Source: Bathynomus jamesi (Eukaryota > Arthropoda > Malacostraca > Isopoda > Cirolanidae). From it: a stretch of DNA of 64,000 nucleotides. Below the pieces are notes generated by a model. It saw only the letters and a list, made by a program, of their open reading frames with translations, had not been told where the DNA came from and did not search any database. The position numbers and the translations under genes are program-made. Location of the stretch: contig JAJOZX010005514.1 in the NCBI GenBank assembly GCA_023014485.1, positions 67,001 to 131,000 on the forward strand, written 5' to 3'. Positions within the stretch are counted from its first letter, which is position 1. Each line of letters begins with the position of its first letter. Shown piece by piece: positions 46,021 to 57,986 of this stretch.

Positions 46021-49000
46021 CTGGAAAGCAAAGTAAGAAAAGTCTACACGAATATTTTATAAACTAATTTCGTTCGTACAACTTAGTGTTTGTATTACAA
46101 AGGATTTTTTTAATTTAAATAGTGCACAACCCAGTTATATAATGAATAAATGAAATAGGCAAAGCACAGAAAATATAAGCTTAAACAATACTAATGAACT
46201 AGATTAGCCACTTTGCTGTAAATTTTGACTTAGCTAATGCAATTCCTGTTCATTGAGCCCCCCGGCAGTTCAGTGGTTACGGTGGTCGACCCTGAGCGGT
46301 GGGACTCTGGTTCGCTCCCTCCTGCTGGCTCCTGAGTTGGGTCAAATTGGCCGCTTACCCCGTCATTACTTGGGCTAAAGGTGACACTTGGGGGCACACC
46401 CCAACATCGTGGGAAAATGAACTTCCTACAGTAGCTATTACCTTTTACACTTTAATTTTAGTTCTCAAATTTACTGTACTAACATGGTGAACAGTCTGAA
46501 TTGAGACTAAAAATACCTCATACATAATAGCTATGGATGGAAAGGACAGCCTAATTTTGATACACAAATTATATGCAAGCACTAAACAAAGACTACAAAT
46601 AAAAATTACAGTTCTCTGAGGAGAAAAGCATTATTATCGACTAACTTACGCGGTTTTCGCTGGAAAAACTTCTGGACATACTATCAAAGCCATTTTCAGA
46701 AGCGGTGTCTTCTCTTTCTTCCGCAGAATTATCCCAATAAAGTTCACTTTTTTTGTTCTTTATTTTCATATTCTTCAAATTCTAAAAAAAAAAAAAAATT
46801 TAAACTTTATAATATACATCTACACACATTTTTTTCCTACGAGATATATACAGATGAAAACTTTAAAAGACTTAGTTAAAAAACTTTAATATTAGGACAA
46901 TATATAAATGGAGAAAACCATTTTTAAAGTTTAGAACAAAGGCAAAAAACATCACTTTTTTACGTGAAGGTCAAAATATGAGAATAAAAACCCACTCTAA
47001 TAGACAGAGTTTATTTCCACGACAGTTTCGACGCCCACTGGCATCCTCCTCGGGTTTTTATTCTCATATTTAGAACAAAGGTTTAAAATCTGAAGCAAGA
47101 CTCAGACACGCTTCAAGTTTTAACGTTCTTCCAAAGAAATGAATTAAGTAAAGTTAAAATACTTCCACGAAATCAATTCGGTTCGATAAACATATTATTT
47201 ATGACCCTCACTGGAAAGACCAAAAACAATTTTTGTTTTTGTTATTGTTGCTGTTGCATGATTTAGAGAACGGTCGTCATCCCTATCCAAACCATATGTT
47301 GAATGGAGAGGGGATGTACAGTGACGAAGCCGCTGTTCGTAATGTGTTTGGCTCAACCCAGTTCTCCTTTCAAAGGGGACTTACTTTTTCTAGTTGGTGG
47401 CGTTACCGTTCCTCTTTGCACTCAAGTGGACAAAAGATCGGAACAATCAACCAACCAACCAACCGACCATATGTCACTTAACTTCGCTGATCTTGTTGGG
47501 ATCTGTGTAGCGTCATGACTAACTACAACATAGGCTTGTAAACATTAACAATATAAAAAATATACATAAAAATGGTTGAAGGTTACATAAGATTTAAGTA
47601 CTGTTACCAATTCCATAACGGAATTAAATGGCCAATTTTGAAACTCAAATTTAATTACAAATAAAGAAATGCTTAACTCCAACATCACATGTACGGCTTA
47701 AATGCACGCAACTCTTTAATGCATCTTGAATTTAATACACACATCATTACATATACATCATAAGATTTCGTGTACGTGTGTGGATAAAATTGTGGGCTTC
47801 CATTAGCAAATAAAACACAATAGTGACTGCTACACCAATCATAAAATGAATAAATCGATAAATTCTATAAACGTTCGATAAATTAAATTGTTTTATAACT
47901 ATTAAAAAAAGACAGTAATTTATGGTTCCCTTTTACTGTTCAATTATTTCAAAACTTGAAATAAGTTAATTAGTACTTGCACTCCCCCTCCCCCCACACA
48001 CACACATTTCTCGTATGCTGACATTATACAAGAAATGGTTGATATACTTTACGACTTATAATTTGTTTTACAAATTAAGACACTTATTATTTTCCAAGAA
48101 AGGATTGAAAATGGCATGAAGTATATAAATATATATATTGGCTGTGTGCGGTGGAGAGCGCAAGAGAGCAACTCGCTCCTCCACCAAGTTAGGCCTAGAG
48201 GCGGGGCCATCAACTTGACTTTCGTGTGAAGAGAGACCAACGCACGGAACTGCAACGAGGTTAACGAGGTATATAAACGCATAACCACGCTTTTATCCCG
48301 CGTATCCTGTCGTAGCCTTATGGTCATCGACGGCGTATATATATATATAGTGTATATATAATTTAAAATTTAAATGAGCCTACTAGATTTACAGAAAATG
48401 CTGAAATTAACCCGTATTTAATGCTTTTAATGCTACATTCTTCAGTTGTAACATATGTCAGTTACTTATTTTGGATCACCTGAAGATCAGGGACCCAGCC
48501 TTCTTTAGTTAGCTTTATAAGACTAACTAACGAAAATATCACGACTTAACCTAAATAATCGTCAAGGGCGTACAGTTGACCTAACGATTGGTTAGGTTAG
48601 GTCGTGATATTTTTGTTAGTTAGCCTTATAAGGCTAACTAAAGAAGGCTGGAGGCTCTGATCTTCAGGTGATCCCGTATTTTAACTAAAATTGTGTATAA
48701 AAATCGCAGAAATTAAAAATGGTTTTGTACGCGAACGATGGGGTAACTCTAATCTAATTTTTATTTACTTTTGTTTATTTGATATTTGTAGAAAATCTAT
48801 CCATTTCTTAAGGTAGGTCCCTGAGAAAACGTTTTTCCTTTAAAATTCGTTACTGATTGGTTACCGATTGATTACTGATTGGTTTGAATGTTGTATGGAA
48901 ATTATTTCATAAGATATATACAAGTATATTTGAATTTGGGCCTAGGATCGGTTAGCCACTTTCACATGCCTAACTTTTGGAAGATAATGGTGTCATAGCC

Positions 49001-50920
49001 TGTTTTCCTTACAAATACACATAATTTTATTCCTAAAATTATTTTTTCTCATTCAAATGTAGTACCGACCGACATAAATGTGTTAATAAACAATGAATCA
49101 CACCCTTACCCTACATCCAGGGGACCTCGATTGCTCTAAAATAGTCGGGGGGGACACTTCGCCTTCAAACAGCGAATCAAATAATACTCTGAGTAGCTGT
49201 TGCTACAAATGCTGCATGCAATTATTAAAATGCAAATTGACTGCTAAATTCCATGATAAATATACACTGGTGTTCATGACAATAATTTATAATATTGCTA
49301 TTACATTTGCATATGCATATAATACGACATATAACGTCTTATTATGTGCCATTAATAGTTAGCATTTATAGCAATTCATCCACGAAAGTTGTGGGGGGGG
49401 GGACAACTGGTAGGTTGTCCCCCCCTTTGTAAAAAGTGGGGGAGACATGTCCCCTGCGTCCCCCCCCCCCACAATCGACGCCCATGCCTATATCCTATGC
49501 AATGATTTATAGTAATTCAGGATAAGCCCTACTTTTCTTATACCGAACTGTGCGTCCGGTGTGCATAAACTGCCCAATATCCCATTTTTAATTTTTGTGA
49601 TTTTGGTATACAACTTTAATTAAAATATATAACTAACATACTCGTTTATTAAAACACTAAACTCCAACTAATAACGAGCTACAGAATGTAACTTCAAAGC
49701 TGTTTTCCATTAGTCTAAGACTCTAAGTGACTTCATAGTCAAAATAATATACAGGGTGGGCGGAAAGTAGCTCCCTATTTTGGATTGGTAAAAAAATATG
49801 TATATTATCCATTTATTTCAGAAGAAATAATATGAAAAGGTAGGCATACATGGTAGGTTTTCTCTAAAATTCAATGTGGGCTCCAACTCTTTCCACCAGC
49901 TTCTGGAGCCGCCCAGGAATGGCGTCCACTGACTTTAGCAGGAACTCCGGCGGATGGAGACATGACTTCCCGAATTCGGTCCTCCAGTTCTTCCAATGTC
50001 CTCGGTTTGGTGCGGTAGACTTCTTCCTTTACCCACCCCCAAAGAAAGAAGTCGCACGGTTACCGCTGAAAAACGGCAGAATCGGTTCAGTGTAACGGTG
50101 TGGTGTGGTATGACCTCAGATCAGGTTGTGGGCCCGTTCCTTCTGCGCAACACTATGAATGCTGAGTGGTACCTTGCTATGTTGCGAAACGAGGTCTGGC
50201 CGGTTGTCAGCACATGGGAGAACATCGACGATCTGATATTTATGCAAGATGGCGCCCTCCGCACTTCGCTCTTGTTGTCCGTGAGTGGCTGGATGCCCAC
50301 TTCCCTGGGCGTTGGATGGGTCGTCGTGGTCCACATCAATGGCCAGCCAGGAGCCCCGACTTGACACCGTGCGACTTCTTTCTTTGGGGGTGGGTAAGGA
50401 AGAAGTCTACCGCACCAAACCGAGGACATTGGAAGAACTGGAGGACCGAATTCGGGAAGTCATGTCCTCCATCCCGCCGGAGTTCCTGCTAAAGTCAGTG
50501 GATGCCATTCCTGGGCGGCTCCAGAAGCTGGTGGAAAGAGTTGGAGCCCACATTGAATTTCAGAGAAAACCTACCATGTATGCCTACCTTTTCATATTAT
50601 TTCTTCTGAAATAAATGGATAATATACGTATTTTTTTTACCAATCCAAAATAGGGAGCTACTTTCCGCCCACCCTGTATATATTCTAACATAAATAATAG
50701 TAAAAGTCAATGCACCAAATTTGGCCTAGCCTAATGACCTGTATGCAGGATGGCTGACAGGTTGTTTATTATTTTTTTTATTAGAGTGCGTTCAGTCTCA
50801 GTCACTATTTTTCAGTAATATATTTTTTCATGTTATTATGTAATAATTTACATTCATAAAAACCTAAAATAAAATAATTTACAATTTCGATATTGTTAGA
50901 TGTAAAGTCCGGATTATTGG

Positions 50921-51000
<80 letters not shown>

Positions 51001-54000
51001 TAGGCGCCTGGCCAGAACAATCCCCGATGAGCCGGGCGTACCTGGCTATGTGAGGTGGAAAGTACAAGAAACCAATTCACTACTTCACCAGGCCAACTCG
51101 AGAGGAGGGGCGACAAGCTTGACCTTCGTGAAATGAGAATCTATCAACATGTGCGTCAAATCGATTTTTAAACATGTTTATAGACGTGCTATTAATTATT
51201 TCTACCGGCAAACTATTCCTGCTATTTACTATTCTGTGCGTAAAAAAGTTTTTGGCAACTGCTGTCTCGAACCTTCTACTTGTCAACTTACACCCGTTAT
51301 TTCTAGTTCTATTATATTGTGATATTTTGAAAAAGCTATCTCTATTAACGTTATCGAACCCATTCATAATTTTAAAAACCTGGATTAGATCACCCCTTAG
51401 CCTCCTAGTCTCGAGTGTAGTCAATTTTAACTCCTTAAGCCTATCCTCCTGTGACTTCGACCTTAGCGACGGAAGCACCTTCGTTGCTCGTCTTTGAACT
51501 CTCTCGATTTTATCTATATCTTTGCGCATATGCGGATTCCAAAATTGGATCGCGTACTCCAAATGGGGTCTAACTAATGAATTTATAAAGAGGAACAATA
51601 ATATTGCGCGATTTGTACTCAAAATTTCTAGCTATAAAATCTAGCACCTTGTTCGCTTTATTGACAGCTACTGTACTTTGTTTCGCCACTTTTAAATCAC
51701 CAGTGACGATAACTCCTAAATCTTTTTCCTGTTCTACTCTTGCCAACTCCTTTCCTGACATACTATACGCAAAATTACTGTTACGCGAACCTATATGTAA
51801 AATTTTGCACGTATCGACGTTAAATCTCATTTGCCATGACTGACCAATCAACGATTTTGTTCAGATCTTCCTGGATTTTACCTCTATCCTCATCATTATT
51901 GCCCTACCACCCAACTTCGTGTCATCCGCAAACTTTGAAACTGTACTGGTTAGGCCGACATCTAAATCGTTAATATATATAAGAAAAAGCAAGGGGCCCA
52001 ATACAGAACCCTGAAGAACGCCGCTCGCTACATTAGCCCAACACGACTCCGCTCCATCAACGACCCCTCTGTTTCCTACCTCGCAACCACTCTTCTATCC
52101 AATTTATTACTACACCCCTGATTCCGTGAGCCTTAGTTTTTTCAATGAGTCTTTTGTGCGGTACGGTGTCAAACGCTTTTTGAAAATCTAAATACACTAC
52201 ATCTACCGCCCGATGACTATCGTAAACTTCAACAACGCTTTGAAAAAATTCTAAAAGATTAGTTAAGCAAAATTTGTTTCCCCTAAAACCCTGCTGAGTA
52301 TTTCTAATCAAGTTATGCAATTCCAAGTGTTTGACTATACGATCCCTAATTATTGATTCCAGTAGCTTACCTACAACAGACGTTAAACTGATTGGCCTAT
52401 AATTTCCCGCCGCACCTTTATCGCCTTCCTTAAAAATAGGTGTTACATTTGCTAACTTGAAATTATCTGGTACGCACCCCTCAGAAATAGATGCATTAAA
52501 AATCTTTGTTAGCGGCACAACAATGCTTTCTTTTAATTCTTTTAGTTGTATGGGATATATGGAATCCGGCCCCGGTGATTTACGCATTTTCATTTTATCC
52601 ATATAGCATATTACCTCCCTTTCACTAACCACAATATTATCTAAAGTATTACCATTGTCAAAAGGTATTATGTCTATGACCGTAGGGATATTCATTCCAT
52701 CTTCTATTGCAAAAACTGACGTAAAAAATTCGTTTAGCAGGGTAGCCATTTGCTTGTTTTCAGCAACTAGCTCTCCGTCAGGATTTTTCAACGGTCCCAA
52801 GACATTCTTTATATGAATATTATACCCGAAATGGACAGGAAATTCAGAGAAATTCTAAAGCAGAAGATTTTGGAGTTGTAATGACTGATGATGCGAAATT
52901 TGAAACACAAAGTAAGATAGCAGTAAACAGAGCAAAGAGAATAACTGGGCAGATACTGAGAACCTTTAAACGAAGGGATATGAATATAATGATTCCTCTA
53001 CTGAAAACACTGATCATACCCAAGTTGGAATACTGCTCGGTCCTAACATCCCCATATAAAAAAGAAGACATTAGACAGCTAGAAGAGATTCAGAGAAACT
53101 TCACAGCAAAGATCAAGGGGTGCAAAGAACTAAATTACTGGGAAAGGTTACGCGAATTAAACCTATACTCACTGGAAAGGAGAAGAGAGAGATACACCAT
53201 CATTTACACTTGGAAAATAATGGAGAAACTAGTCCCTAATCTTACTCTGAACACTGTAACTCCCCAAACAACAGTGGAAAGTAGAAAAGGAAGACTGTGT
53301 CGTGTTTCCAAATTAAAGGCGAGACAGGGACATTCTTAACCCCGAAAGAAAATAGTTCAATCAGCTGCCCAAAGACCTAAGGAACACGAGGGATGTTGCA
53401 GTGGACAGCTTCAAAAGAAGATTAGACGCCTGGCTCAGAACAATCCCCGATGAGCAGGGTGTACCTGGCTATGTGAGGTGGAGAGTACAAAAAACCAACT
53501 ACACTAGGCCAACTCGAGAGGAAGGGCGACAAGCTTGACCTTCGTGAAATAAGGAATCATCGCACGGAACATTTGAAAGGTTGAAAGGTGTGTGTATATA
53601 TATATATATATATGTATAGAAACGACGTAAGTATAGAGGAGTGTTCTGCACACGAGGAAGAGAAATAACAAACAAATGAAAAATAAGGCACCCGCCCGGG
53701 AATCGAACCCAGGATCTTCCGATTGCCGGTCAGACGTGCTAACCACTACACTACGGAGCCACGATAGTCAGAAGTTGTAATTCTCCTACATAGGGCAGAA
53801 ACCAATGCCTTGAGAGGGCACCCTCGCAAATCGTGAATATGTACATTTAACTGCAATGACCGCGCAGTATATTAACGTATAGAAACGACGTAAGTATAGA
53901 GGAGTGTTCTGCACACGAGGAAGAGAAATAACAAACAAATGAAAAATAAGGCACCCGCCCGGGAATCGAACCCAGGATCTTCCGATTGCCGGTCAGACGT

Positions 54001-57000
54001 GCTAACCACTACACTACGTCGTTTCTATACGTTAATATACTGCGCGGTCATTGCAGTTAAATGTACATATTCACGATTTGCGAGGGTGCCCTCTCAAGGC
54101 ATTGGTTTCTGCCCTATGTAGGAGAATTACAACTTCTGACTATCGTGGCTCCGTAGTGTAGTGGTTAGCACGTCTGACCGGCAATCGGAAGATCCTGGGT
54201 TCGATTCCCGGCGGGTGCCTTATTTTTCATTTGTTTGTTATTTCTCTTCCTCGTGTGCAGAACACTCCTCTATACTTACGTCGTTTCTATACGTTAATAT
54301 ACTGCGCGGTCATTGCAGTTAAATGTGTGTATATATATATATATATATATGTGTAAAGAACGACGCTTGTGTAGAAGAGCGTCCGCACAAGAAGAGGAGA
54401 AAGAACGAACAAATGAAAAATGAAGCACCTCCCAGGAATCGAACCCGGGATCTTCCAATTCCCGGTCGGACATGCTATCCACTACACCAAGGTCCTCGAT
54501 TCCGCTCGTATGTAGGAGAATTACGACTTCTGATTGATCGAGGACCTTGGTGTATTGGATAGCACGTCCGACTGGCACTTGGAAGATCCCGGGTTCGATC
54601 CCTGGGAGGTGGTTCATTTTTCATTTGTTCGTTCTTTCTCCCCTTCTTGTGCGGACGCTCTTCTATACAAGCGTCGTTCTTTACATTAATTATACTGTGT
54701 TGTTTGCAGTTAAAAAATATATATAGTATATACATTAAAAATATTTCCCATAATTCCGGACTTTTGAAATAACCTGTACTTTCATATGACATACTTGAGA
54801 AATGACCAATGAGAGCGATTGGGAGATTTGTTCACAAGCTACTGAAGCCAGTATTCATGCCTTGACATACAGTATGTTGAACTGAAAGTCATGATTATTT
54901 AATTAGTTATATTCATATATTGTTATTCTTAGTTATATATTGTTAAAATATATTAAATAATGAGTTGTTTTCTTTTGGTCAAATATATAATAATGGGTGT
55001 TTAAGAATTAAAGAAAATTCCGTAACTGGCATCTCAGCCGTGACGTCGCCTTGGGGCTGCAGAAATTAAGTGGTGAATGGGGGAATAACTTGGCATTGGA
55101 ATTTTTTTTTTGTCAAAGTATCAGCCAGACTGGCTCGGCACAAGCAAAAAATGCATGATCTGCATGACAACTAGCGGATTTTCCGGGGGGTGGCCCCCCC
55201 TTTGGTCAATTTGGCGCCCCTTCTGGTCAATCTTGGTGCCCCTTCCAAATGCTTTATTTTTTATAATACATTTTTTAATTTCTAAAAGCAAAAAGTACAT
55301 ACTTTTTTAAATTATAAAAAATATCAACACCACCCTCGTAAATACCTGGTAATTTATCTTTCAATTTTGTTTTTAGAAACTGTGTATAAAATAATATTTC
55401 CTTTCGTATACTCAATTAAATTGTTTTCCAGCTTTAGTTATTCCTTTATTAATGGTTGTAAGCATTTGTAGACACGAGGTTAATGTGCTTGTAAACCCTT
55501 TGCGTAGTATTCACATTCACGATCTTCCTCTCTAAATGACTGATTCAGGTAATACTTTGAACGGATGGATTAGATAACTTCGATCAAATTAGTTCCAATA
55601 TTTACTACCAGAAACCTGGTCTTTAACTACATTTTAATAAACGCTAAAAATTTGCCTACTGGTGCTTAAAGGGTATTAACCTATGTATTTTTAATTCCAG
55701 TGTATGTAATTATATTTATATATAATTAAACATTATTTTGGCGCAATTTTCACATATGTAAAGGTCCGTCCCCTCCCTTTCGAAAATCCCAGATCCGCTA
55801 CTGTGCATGACTTTATACTATTTTGACTATGGTTCTTCGATCTGAAACTAAAGTTGTCGCTTTCTATTGGACAAAAATCCGACTCGCATTCAAGCTCGAA
55901 CTTCGCTTGACTTAAGTTTTTCTCGTGTTTCGATCGAAAGTCAATTCACTTTTTTGTAAAAAACACTATGGCGTCGGGTATTTCGAGAATTCACTACATT
56001 ACTTATATATTATTAAAAAATGTATTTTAACGATATTGGAAGCCTATGCAAGATCAAATTTTCACATTTATAAGCCTTAAAAATGTTTTGTCTTCATTGC
56101 AAGTTTGGGCCTATATTTGCCAAAGCTAGTTCAGCTGGGACGAACTTAGGCTCAGGCTTACCTTGATTCAGTTATTATTATTATTATTATCCAGTTGACT
56201 TGAAGTGACTTGAAGTCAAGTCAACTCAAGTTCCCGCGTTCTTTTCATCAAAGCAAACTCCTACGATTTACTTGAATTTTGCTAAAGCCATCTTCGAAGG
56301 TGGTTAGAGATTATAGAAACCACGAGTAACTTTTTTTTATACAAACAATTTCTCGTCTGCAGAATCAGAGGTAACGTTCATTTGGCCCACAAGTCTGACT
56401 TGAAATCAACTAAAGAATGTGACTTCAAGTAAAGTTAGGGTTAGGCCTATTAAACTAGGCTTAATTTAATAAGTAAGTATATATTTACATATGACGTTAG
56501 CAAACTCAAGTTATCCCATTGTATTGAAGTCCGTGAAAGAATGTGACGAAGTCAAGTCATATTTCGGATCAAAAGAAAATGTTTTTGTTTATATTAATCA
56601 GCTGACGAATGACGGAAGGGTCCGGACCTCCTAAACAAATTTATAATAAGATACGACACTTATATTTCCATTATTTAGAGAATTAAATGGTTCCAAGTGA
56701 ATACTAGAACCATCTTTTATTCGTCAATATCCGTCATGACAAAAGCTGCAAAAAACGTCATCAGTCATGACTGTAAACAAAAATAGAAACAAAATTCGGT
56801 CAGCATACATCAGTGGTTCCCAAACTTTTTTTTTAGGCCATCGCCCCCTTATGTCCATCAATATTTGCTGGTGCCCCCTCATAAAGATAATATAACAGGA
56901 TAAGTGATAAGTGATTTATTAATAGAAGGTAACAATTTTACAGTTTCCTAGCGCCCCCCTAAGATTCTCAAACATCCACGTTGGAAACCACTGGCGTACA

Positions 57001-57761
57001 CAAAACAATTGAAGGCAAAAATATGACTCCAGAATAAATGCAATGCATTTATGAATATTTTTAATTCGGTGTAAATGCTTTTTTTAAATAAATTTACTGC
57101 AATACCTACGCAATTTTATAACGAAATTATAAACGAAACAATATTTGAACTTACGTTCATTTGATCAAATCTAACTTTTTCTTCGTTTTTCATACTTTTT
57201 TCCGTCTCTAGCAGCTACTGAAAAGAGTCTTGTCCGGTTTAATACCAGACGTCTGGTCACTCAACTGCATGAATCCGCATTTTAGTATGTGGCTAATTAA
57301 CTAGGCTAGTTTGCTTGTTTAGGCCTTGTAAGAGTTTTACCTTGTCAAAACACGCCTCGTAACTGGTTTTGGCTTCATAACTTCGCTAAAGCCAGACTGG
57401 AATATTATGGGTCTCTCTTATATGAACTTATTAAGATGGGCCTATTATTTGTAACAAAATTCGACCTTGTCTAAAATACTGGTCTCTGCAAAACTTAATA
57501 TTTATCGAAAAAATAAAAGCATATTAAGCCTAATTTATTAATTGATACGATATATAAACAACAGTTTAAAAATTATGGTAAATATTTAAGTTTCACGGAG
57601 ACCAGTTTTTTGACAACTGAAATTTGTTACAAACACTGATTAGCCTGAAAGTTGACGTCATCATGCGCTCTTGACCAACAATGGCAAATTCTATTGATGA
57701 CGTCAACTTTTGTTCATTCAGGATACATGCAACAAATTTCAACACACACACACACACACAC

Positions 57762-57831
<70 letters not shown>

Positions 57832-57903
57832 TGAAGTGTTTGAATTCACAGTAATCATATCTCGGGTGCCAGTCTCCGAGATATGTTTTGTGAATTCAAA
57901 CAA

Positions 57904-57986
<83 letters not shown>

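Larger units (their letters stand above)
53617..54310. repeat. Mirrored tRNA-like repeat block A
   Basis: The unit starting ATAGAAACGACGTAAGTATA occurs at 53,617 and again, partly, at 53,878, and is then inverted from 54,017 to 54,295. Each copy contains AACAAACAAATGAAAAATAA next to a tRNA-like cloverleaf, and TGCAATGACCGCGCAGTATA at the other side. Confidence 0.85.
54353..54690. repeat. Mirrored tRNA-like repeat block B
   Basis: GTAAAGAACGACGCTTGTGT to AGAAAGAACGAACAAATGAA is mirrored by TTCATTTGTTCGTTCTTTCT to ACAAGCGTCGTTCTTTAC. Each half carries one tRNA-like sequence of about 76 bases. Layout matches block A, but the sequences differ. Confidence 0.85.

Noticed and set aside
49090..49500. 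Possible MITE between AGGGGACCTCGATTG and CAATCGACGCCCATG
   Set aside because: The ends are only loosely inverted and no target duplication was found.
53687..54615. A cluster of working tRNA genes
   Set aside because: All copies lack U33, have acceptor mismatches or truncations, and belong to mirrored repeat blocks.
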